Below are positions 58,327-64,000 of a DNA stretch of 64,000 bases, in pieces (the first letter of the stretch is position 1; each line of letters starts with the position of its first letter). Source of the stretch: Tagaea sp965279565 (GTDB lineage: Bacteria > Pseudomonadota > Alphaproteobacteria > CACIAM-22H2); the NCBI GenBank assembly GCA_965279565.1, contig OZ257249.1, positions 1,860,001-1,924,000 of the forward strand, given 5' to 3'. The notes below the pieces were generated by a model, which saw nothing but the letters and a program-made list of their open reading frames with translations, did no database searches and was not told where the DNA came from. The translations under genes and the position numbers were made by a program.

Positions 58327-59708
58327 TGGCTGGTATCGGCTTCTCCCTGCGCGAACTGGCGCGCTCCGACGACGTGATGGGGTCGCTGCGGGCGTTCATG
58401 CACGCGACACTCGTGGCGGCGGGGCCCTGGCTGGTGACGATCCTCGCGCTCGGCACGCTTTCGATGATTGCCGACGACGTGTCGCGCAATGCCGAAGTGG
58501 CGCTGTTCCGCATCATCGTCATCTACAATTTCGGCTTTTCGCTGATCTTTGCAGGCCCGATCTCGATCGTCGTCACGCGCTATCTGGCCGACCGGATCTA
58601 CCTGCGCGACGTCACCGAGGGGCCCGGCATGCTGCTGGGCGCGTTCGCGCTGATGCTGGCCACGCAAGGACCGCTCGCGATCGGGTTCTACGGCTTTGCG
58701 GTCGAAGCGCCGCTGGGCGTGCGGCTGGTCGCGATCGCGGGATACCTGCTGACGGGGGCACTGTGGATCGCCGCGGTCTTCCTGTCGACGCTCAAGGACT
58801 TCCGTTCGATCACCTACAGCTTCGTCATCGGCATGTCAGTCGGCCTCGTCAGCGGCGCGCTGCTGGCGGGCTTCGGCGCGGTCGGGCTGCTCGCGGGCTT
58901 CACGATCGGGCTGGTCGTCGTGCTTTTCGCGCTCGTCGCGCGCATCCTCGCCGAGTATCCGTATCCGGTCGTGCGGCCGTTCGCGTTCCTCGCCTATTTC
59001 AGGCGCTATTGGGACCTCGCCGCGATGTCGTTCTGCTACAACGCGGCAATCTGGATCGACAAATGGGTGATGTGGCTGTCGCCAGAACGCGAGGTCGAGG
59101 CGGGCGTGCTGGTCTCGTATCCGGACTACGACAGCGCGATGTTCCTTGCGTATCTGTCGATCCTGCCGGCGATGGCGCTGTTCGTGCTGATCGTCGAAAC
59201 GTCCTTCTTCGAGCGCTATCTCGCCTTCTTCCGCGAGATCCAGCGCCACGGCACGTGGGCGCGCCTGCGAGCGGCCCAGATCGATCTGATGGACAGCGTT
59301 GGCGAGGGATTTCGCGTGCTGGTCGTCCTGCAGGGCTCGCTGAGCTATCTCGCGATCCTGCTTGCACCCGTGCTGTTCGAGGCGCTCGGGCTGGGCTTCG
59401 CGCAGCTCGCGATGTTCCGCTTCGGCGTGCTGGGGGCGCTGTTCCACGCGCTGCTGCTGTTCGTGCTGATCGTCTTCGCCTATTTCGATCTCCGGCGCCT
59501 CGCGCTGAAGATCGTATTGTTTTTCCTGCTGCTGAACGCCGTCTCGTCCGGCGTGACGCTGTGGGCCGGGTTCGCGTGGTACGGCTATGGCTATTTTCTG
59601 TCGGCGGCGGCGACATTCTCGATCGCCTACGCGATCATGCTGCGCAAGATCGCGAACCTCCCTTATCTCGTCTTCGTCGAGATCAACCCTTCCGTCAAAC
59701 GCGGATGA
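58326..59708 (+). CDS. pelG: PelG membrane transporter
   Basis: 460 residues, similar to Pseudomonas PelG (about 456), with about twelve membrane helices. The start AGIGFSLRELARSDDVMGSLRAF and AMSFCYNAAIWIDKWVMWLSPE are characteristic. It belongs to the MATE/MVF-like flippase group and is thought to move Pel across the inner membrane together with PelD and PelE. The ATG at 58326 overlaps the pelF stop by one base. Confidence 0.95.
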   Translation: MAGIGFSLRELARSDDVMGSLRAFMHATLVAAGPWLVTILALGTLSMIADDVSRNAEVALFRIIVIYNFGFSLIFAGPISIVVTRYLADRIYLRDVTEGPGMLLGAFALMLATQGPLAIGFYGFAVEAPLGVRLVAIAGYLLTGALWIAAVFLSTLKDFRSITYSFVIGMSVGLVSGALLAGFGAVGLLAGFTIGLVVVLFALVARILAEYPYPVVRPFAFLAYFRRYWDLAAMSFCYNAAIWIDKWVMWLSPEREVEAGVLVSYPDYDSAMFLAYLSILPAMALFVLIVETSFFERYLAFFREIQRHGTWARLRAAQIDLMDSVGEGFRVLVVLQGSLSYLAILLAPVLFEALGLGFAQLAMFRFGVLGALFHALLLFVLIVFAYFDLRRLALKIVLFFLLLNAVSSGVTLWAGFAWYGYGYFLSAAATFSIAYAIMLRKIANLPYLVFVEINPSVKRG

Positions 59709-59721
59709 ACAAGGAATCGAC

Positions 59722-60645
59722 ATGTCCGTCTTTCTCGTGACTGGTGGCGCCGGTTTCATCGGGTCCCATCTCGTCGATTCGCTGCTGGCCGACGGGCATG
59801 GGGTGCGCGTGCTCGACGATCTTTCGACGGGCAAGCGCGCGAATGTCGACCCGCGCGCCGAGCTGACTATCGGCGATGTCGGCGATCCTGCGACTGTCGC
59901 GCGTGCCGCATCCGGGGTCGACGGGATCGCGCATCTTGCCGCGATCGCCTCGGTCCAGCGCGGGAACGAGGATTGGGCCGGGACCCACCGCACGAACCTG
60001 ACGGCGGCGATCCACGTCTTCGACGCGGCACGCCGGGCGAAAGCGGGCAGTCCGGTGCCGGTCGTCTACGCGTCGTCGGCGGCGATCTATGGCGACAATC
60101 CCGAGTTGCCGTTGGCAGAGACCGCGCGCCCGCGGCCTCTGTCGGCGTACGGCGCCGACAAGCTGGGTTGCGAGCTGCATGCGCGGGTCGGAGGTGTCGT
60201 GCACGGCGTGCCGACCGCCGGCTTCCGCTTCTTCAACGTCTTCGGTCCCCGGCAGGATCCGAAAAGCCCCTATTCCGGGGTGATCTCGATCTTCGCGGAC
60301 CGTGTGCGTGCAGGGGCGGCATGCCGTATCCAGGGCGATGGCGGGCAGGCGCGCGATTTCGTCTATGTCGCCGACGTGGTCGCGGCCCTACGGGCCGGCC
60401 TCGCGGCGGCGAGCGCCGAGGCGCCCGTCTTCAATGTCGGGACCGGCATTTCGACCCGCATCGTCGATCTCGCGCTGATCCTGCAGCATCTTGCCGGTTC
60501 GAAGGCCGGCCCGGAATTTACCGATGCGCGGGCGGGCGATATCCGCCTCTCGCTGTGCGATCCGGCGAAGCTCAAGGCGCTGGGCTGGCATCCGCGCATG
60601 CCGCTCGAGGACGGCCTGCGCCTGACGCTCGCCTCGTTCGGCTAG
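59722..60645 (+). CDS. NAD-dependent sugar epimerase/dehydratase at the end of the pel operon
   Basis: 307 residues of the extended SDR type: NAD-binding VTGGAGFIGSHLVDSLL, VVYASSAAIYG, catalytic Tyr/Lys in SAYGADKLG, and FRFFNVFGPRQDPKSPYSG. It resembles UDP-glucose/UDP-GlcNAc 4-epimerases. Thirteen bases after pelG, it probably supplies UDP-GalNAc (or UDP-Gal) for Pel, the role of PelX-type epimerases in some Pseudomonas operons. Substrate choice cannot be read directly. The stop is 7 bp from that of the convergent methyltransferase. Confidence 0.87.
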   Translation: MSVFLVTGGAGFIGSHLVDSLLADGHGVRVLDDLSTGKRANVDPRAELTIGDVGDPATVARAASGVDGIAHLAAIASVQRGNEDWAGTHRTNLTAAIHVFDAARRAKAGSPVPVVYASSAAIYGDNPELPLAETARPRPLSAYGADKLGCELHARVGGVVHGVPTAGFRFFNVFGPRQDPKSPYSGVISIFADRVRAGAACRIQGDGGQARDFVYVADVVAALRAGLAAASAEAPVFNVGTGISTRIVDLALILQHLAGSKAGPEFTDARAGDIRLSLCDPAKLKALGWHPRMPLEDGLRLTLASFG

Positions 60646-60652
60646 GAACGCC

Positions 60653-61612
60653 TCAGAACGAGGTCCAGCACAGTTCGTGCTTGTTGTGGAAGAGATGGCG
60701 CAGACGGCCGCCGGGGATAGCGGCGAAGCGCCGTGCGGTCTCGTGGTCGGTCGCGCCCTGGAACTTGATCGTGCAGACCATGCGGCGGGCCAGTCCGCTC
60801 GCCCGCCAACGTTCGACCAGTTCGAGCAGGCGTGCCGGATAGCAGATCACGTCGCTGAACAGCCAGTCGACGGGGCCGATCTCCTCCGGCGTCAGCCCGA
60901 AGGCGCTCGCCTGCTTCCATTCCACGCCCTGCATGGCGGCGATCGAAGGGTCGAGCGGGGCCTTGTCGATGGCGAGCACCGAAGCACCAAGCTTCGCGAG
61001 TACCCAGGTCCAGCCGCCGGGCGATGCGCCCAGATCGACGCAACGTTCGCCCGGCTTCGGCATCTCGCCCGCGAGCGTCAGCGCTTCCCATAGTTTCAGG
61101 TAGGCGCGGCTGGGCGGTCCCGACCTGTCCTCGACGAAGCGACATTCGCCGTCGGGAAACGGGCTCGAGCAGCGCGCGCTGACCAGCATCGTCTGCGGGT
61201 CGAGCAGCATCCAGGCACCGAGCGGTGCGGCCGGCACCGGGCTGCCGAAGACCAAGGGTTTCGCCGATACCTTCGGCAGCTCGCCGGCGATCAGCGTCGC
61301 GCGGCGATGGTGCGCGTGCGCGTGGAGCGACCAGTTGCGCTGGATCGCGCGCAGCGCCTTTGCGGCTTGGCCGATCGAGGGGGCCGGAAGATGCACGGGC
61401 TCGAGCCAGACATTCTGGGCCCAGGCCGAGCTCCGGGCGGGACCCGGCGCCAGAAGCAGCCGCCCGTACTCGGCCGATACGTCGCCGAGTTCCTCGCGCA
61501 GCGGCTCGACGAAGCCGTCGGCGGCAAGATAGGCGGCGAACGTTTCCAGTCGGATTCTCCATGTCTTGCGGACCGCGCCAATATAGGAACTCGCCGGTGC
61601 GCTTGCCAGCAC
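60653..61612 (-). CDS. RlmM-like 23S rRNA ribose 2'-O-methyltransferase
   Basis: About 319 residues if the GTG at 61612 is used. The conserved part begins near RIRLETFAAYLAADGF, for which no nearer standard start codon is in frame, so the start is uncertain. The C-terminal FtsJ/RrmJ domain has CVDLGASPGGWTWVLAKLG (SAM), VLAIDKAPLD, DWLFSDVICYP and CTIKFQGATDHETARRF, including the K-D-K-E type catalytic residues. E. coli RlmM methylates C2498 of 23S rRNA; this protein is shorter at the N-terminus, as is common in Alphaproteobacteria. Confidence 0.82.
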   Translation of the reverse strand: MLASAPASSYIGAVRKTWRIRLETFAAYLAADGFVEPLREELGDVSAEYGRLLLAPGPARSSAWAQNVWLEPVHLPAPSIGQAAKALRAIQRNWSLHAHAHHRRATLIAGELPKVSAKPLVFGSPVPAAPLGAWMLLDPQTMLVSARCSSPFPDGECRFVEDRSGPPSRAYLKLWEALTLAGEMPKPGERCVDLGASPGGWTWVLAKLGASVLAIDKAPLDPSIAAMQGVEWKQASAFGLTPEEIGPVDWLFSDVICYPARLLELVERWRASGLARRMVCTIKFQGATDHETARRFAAIPGGRLRHLFHNKHELCWTSF

Positions 61613-61637
61613 GGGTGCGGGCGCGCGAAGGTGATGC

Positions 61638-63041
61638 GTGCAACCGACGCGTTCGATCCGTCTCCTCGCAAGCTGGCTTCCGGTCGCCCTGACCGCGACG
61701 GTCCTCCTGCAGACCGTCGTCGGGCACGTGGAACTCCGCCCGGTCGCCCTTGTCCTGACGGTCGTCTGGCTCGCGGTCGTCTTTCCGGCGACGCGCGCGA
61801 CCGAGCGCGCTTTCGTGGCGGCCACGCTGGTATCCTGCGCCGCCGTTGTCGCGATCGGTGCCGACTGGCGCGCCCTGCTCGGGACCGGGCTCGACCGGGC
61901 GACGGCATTCGTGGCCTTGCTCGCGTCGCTCGGGCTCCTGCGCGATGCCGCACGGACGTCGCGGGCAGTCCGGCGCGCCGGCAACTGGCTGATCCGGCAG
62001 TCGCCGAGCTGGCGTTTCCTCGCGATCGCGCTGGGCGGCCACGGGTTCGGGATCGCGCTCAATATGGGGGCGGTCACGCTGCTCGGCACGCTGATCAAGC
62101 GGTCGAACACGCTCGCGGCGGCCGGCGGCGACGCCGAGATCGTCGCAATCCGCGAGGAGCGGATGAACGTCGCGCTGCTGCAGGGCTTCTTCGCGATGCT
62201 GGTCTGGTCGCCGATGGCGATTTCGGTCGCGTTCACGCTCTCGATGATCCCGTCGGTGACGTGGTTCCAGATCGGTCCGCCGGCATTCGCGATCGCGGCG
62301 CTGTTCCTGGCGACCGGATGGGTCGTCGACCGCATCAAGTGGCCGCCGTCCCGGCGCCGGTCGCGCCCGCAGCCCGGCCCGAAACCACCGGCGAGCGATG
62401 CGTTGCCGATGCTCGGCATCATCGTTGCCCTCGTGTCGACGGTGCTCGGCGCCAAGGCGCTGTTCGGGCTCGGCATGGTCGAAGCGATCGCGTGGTTCGC
62501 CGGCCTCTTCGCGCTCGGATGGCTGTTCGTGCAGTACCTGCGCGCGGGCATCCGTGGGGCATTCGTCGCGACCGGCCGGCGGCTCGCCCGCCACGTCGCG
62601 CGCTTCGTGCCCGATACACGCGGCGAGCAGATCGTCCTCGGCTCGGCGAGCTTCATGGGCGTCACGCTGGCCACGCTCCTGCAGGGGCTCGGCGTCTCGG
62701 CGCTGCTCGACGCCTGGCAGCCGCCCGGCGCGGTCCTTTCGCTGGCGATCGTGCTTTTCATCGTGGTGGGGTCGCAGTTCGGCGTCGTGGCGCTCGTCAC
62801 CAGCGCCATCGCCGGCGGTGCCGCGATGGGCATGGCCCGCATGCCGATGACGGCCCTCGACCTCGTCCTGTCGCTGCAGGTCGGCTGGTGCCTGTCGGCG
62901 ACGCTGTCGGCCTATTCCGGCGGCACGATGCTGATGGCGCGGATCATCGACCGGGATCCGTCGATCTTCCGCACGTGGAACCTTCCCTGGGCGGTCGTCT
63001 GCTACGTGCTGTTCGCGGCGATCGCGTGGTGGCGCATCTAG
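61638..63041 (+). CDS. Polytopic membrane protein of unknown function
   Basis: 467 residues from a GTG at 61638. Eleven or twelve membrane helices, arranged as two halves joined by an Arg/Pro-rich cytoplasmic loop (about residues 235-250). Stretches such as FGIALNMGAVTLLGTLIKRSN and SAYSGGTMLMARI, which hold conserved-looking Gly, Asn and Ser inside membrane segments, suggest a transporter. I cannot place it in a named family. It is divergent from the RlmM-like gene (about 25 bp) and convergent with the phosphatase gene, sharing a CTAG at the stops. Confidence 0.7.
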   Translation: MQPTRSIRLLASWLPVALTATVLLQTVVGHVELRPVALVLTVVWLAVVFPATRATERAFVAATLVSCAAVVAIGADWRALLGTGLDRATAFVALLASLGLLRDAARTSRAVRRAGNWLIRQSPSWRFLAIALGGHGFGIALNMGAVTLLGTLIKRSNTLAAAGGDAEIVAIREERMNVALLQGFFAMLVWSPMAISVAFTLSMIPSVTWFQIGPPAFAIAALFLATGWVVDRIKWPPSRRRSRPQPGPKPPASDALPMLGIIVALVSTVLGAKALFGLGMVEAIAWFAGLFALGWLFVQYLRAGIRGAFVATGRRLARHVARFVPDTRGEQIVLGSASFMGVTLATLLQGLGVSALLDAWQPPGAVLSLAIVLFIVVGSQFGVVALVTSAIAGGAAMGMARMPMTALDLVLSLQVGWCLSATLSAYSGGTMLMARIIDRDPSIFRTWNLPWAVVCYVLFAAIAWWRI

Positions 63042-63814
63042 GCGCGAAGCACGCAAGCGGCCTCGTCCCACAGTGTCCGCGATGCCGCATGCAGCAGCGG
63101 ACCCACATGCCGGCGGGCGTCGTAGTCGCCGCCATTGTCGAGAAATGCGGCATGCCCGCCAGACTCGCGTACGGCGAGCGATCCTGCCGCGTGGTCCCAC
63201 GGCAGCGTGCGCGTGAAGCACGCGAAACCGAGACGCCCGCGCGCCATGTCGAGATAGACCGCCCCGGCGCAGCGGTCGTCGACGAATCGGCCGAACCGGC
63301 CGGATTCCTCGGCCCGCTTGCGCAGTGTCTTGCCGTAGACGGCGACATCCGGGCCCGGCGTGAGGCGTGCCGGCGTGCCGTTGAAGCGCGCACCGCCGCC
63401 CTTTTCCGCCACGAGCAGGTCGCGCGTCAGCGGTTCGTAGATCCAGCCGGCGACGGGTTCCCCACCCACGGCGAGCGCCACGATCGAGCAGAACGGCGTG
63501 CGGCTGCCAGCGAAATTGGCCGTGCCGTCGAGCGGATCGATGATCCAGACAGGCGCGCTCTCGCCCAGCCGGTCGAGGACCGCGCGGTCGCCGGCGACGG
63601 CTTCCTCGCCGACAACGCTGCTGCCCGGCAGCAGGGCCGCGAGCGCCGGCGTCAGGCGTGCCTCGGCATCAAGATCGGCGGCCGTGACGTAGTCGTTCGG
63701 ACCCTTGAGCGAGATGTCCGCGGCCGCGAGCGCCTTGAAGCGCGGCACGATCGCGGCGTCGGCGACTTCGGCGATCAGGGCGGCGACGCGGTCGATGACG
63801 GAAGCGGAAAGCAT
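63038..63814 (-). CDS. Inositol-monophosphatase-family phosphatase
   Basis: 258 residues. Metal-site motifs of the Li+-sensitive phosphatase family are complete: DYVTAADLDAEARL, VVGEEA, WIIDPLDGTANFAGSRTPF and LPWDHAAGSLAVRESGG. Members act on inositol phosphates, 3'-phosphoadenosine 5'-phosphate, fructose-1,6-bisphosphate or histidinol phosphate, and sequence alone does not decide. It stands alone on the minus strand; the upstream gene in the same direction is the CDF transporter end at 63871. Confidence 0.88.
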   Translation of the reverse strand: MLSASVIDRVAALIAEVADAAIVPRFKALAAADISLKGPNDYVTAADLDAEARLTPALAALLPGSSVVGEEAVAGDRAVLDRLGESAPVWIIDPLDGTANFAGSRTPFCSIVALAVGGEPVAGWIYEPLTRDLLVAEKGGGARFNGTPARLTPGPDVAVYGKTLRKRAEESGRFGRFVDDRCAGAVYLDMARGRLGFACFTRTLPWDHAAGSLAVRESGGHAAFLDNGGDYDARRHVGPLLHAASRTLWDEAACVLRA

Positions 63815-63870
63815 GGAGTGGCGTTAAAGCAGCTTCGCGCGGACGGCAAGACCATTCCGCGCCGCGGTCA

Positions 63871-63999
63871 TCAGGCCACGCAGTCGCGCGACAGCTTGCA
63901 TGCCGCGGCGTCGGTCTCGATCTGCACCGTCGCATGGCCGATCGAATGGTGCTCGCGCAGTTCGTCCGCCAGTGCCGACAGGAACGCGTCGCCGGGATG
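63871..63999 (-). CDS. Cation diffusion facilitator (CDF) transporter, C-terminal end (partial)
   Basis: Reading leftward from the window edge, 42 residues end at a TGA (63873-63871): GDAFLSALADELREHHSIGHATVQIETD, then AAACKLSRDCVA. The IGHATVQIET strand is the typical end of the cytoplasmic C-terminal domain of zinc/cobalt CDF exporters such as ZitB/CzcD. The start lies beyond the window. Confidence 0.65.
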   Translation of the reverse strand, partial: HPGDAFLSALADELREHHSIGHATVQIETDAAACKLSRDCVA

Positions 64000-64000
64000 G

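Noticed and set aside
1..64000. tRNA genes, CRISPR arrays, insertion sequences or prophage
   Set aside because: None of the expected structures, repeats or proteins were seen on reading both strands. A covariance-model tRNA scan would settle the tRNA point.

Overview
The window is a gene-dense, high-G+C chromosomal segment (roughly two thirds G+C by eye) that looks alphaproteobacterial. Evidence for this is two alphaproteobacterial small families (DUF2842 at 40862-41059, DUF3572 at 41927-42220), a short SRP RNA placed just before dnaX-ybaB-recR, and a LIV-type ABC operon followed by a family of altered metallo-beta-lactamase-fold proteins. Order or genus cannot be fixed from the sequence; a Rhodospirillales-like organism is a guess. 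I see no rRNA, tRNA, insertion sequence, integrase, phage gene or CRISPR array. Genes are packed with ATGA/GTGA overlaps, and many convergent pairs overlap or nearly touch.

Left part (1-15580): the end of an ABC permease, a RidA-family gene, and a leftward xdhA-xdhB-xdhC operon (xanthine dehydrogenase plus its maturation factor). Next come a rightward queuosine operon (queG-queA-tgt-queF), a DegS/DegP-like protease, and a rightward branched-chain-amino-acid-type ABC transporter (livK-H-M-G-F). The transporter has a perfect 16-bp palindromic operator candidate in front, a strong hairpin terminator after livK, and a metallo-hydrolase with two lost metal ligands as its last gene.

Middle part (15585-32832): a TTC38-like TPR protein, nudC and a Kef-type antiporter (leftward), then SRP RNA, dnaX, ybaB, recR and rmuC (rightward), a 2OG-Fe(II) oxygenase and a nitroreductase (leftward). 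A nitrogen/nucleoside-catabolism block follows: a DUF1116 protein and FdrA (rightward), DUF2877 (leftward), then an orphan molybdenum hydroxylase large subunit and pseudouridine-5'-phosphate glycosidase (rightward). DUF1116, FdrA and DUF2877 are homologues of the three subunits of E. coli oxamic transcarbamylase.

A convergent biosynthetic locus lies at 32894-41059. Rightward genes are a GT2 glycosyltransferase, a membrane sulfatase-superfamily protein, and a CDP-alcohol phosphatidyltransferase fused to an FkbM methyltransferase. Leftward genes are DUF2842, a RibD-C-type reductase, a BchC-like dehydrogenase, an atypical pyruvoyl-tetrahydropterin-synthase homologue, a GT4 glycosyltransferase and a methyltransferase. 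The leftward operon looks like an undescribed pathway for a glycosylated, methylated pterin-like compound; I consider it the most novel system in the window.

Right part (41089-64000): a methyltransferase, DUF3572, the helicase HrpB, an uncharacterised protein, a SPOR/TPR protein, and then a Pel-type cationic exopolysaccharide operon (46779-60645). In this operon PelA and PelB are each split in two, no pelC is present, PelD ends after its GAF domain and so lacks the c-di-GMP-binding GGDEF-like domain, and an NAD-dependent sugar epimerase ends the cluster. After it come an RlmM-like methyltransferase, an unknown polytopic membrane protein, an inositol-monophosphatase-family enzyme, and the 3' end of a cation diffusion facilitator gene.
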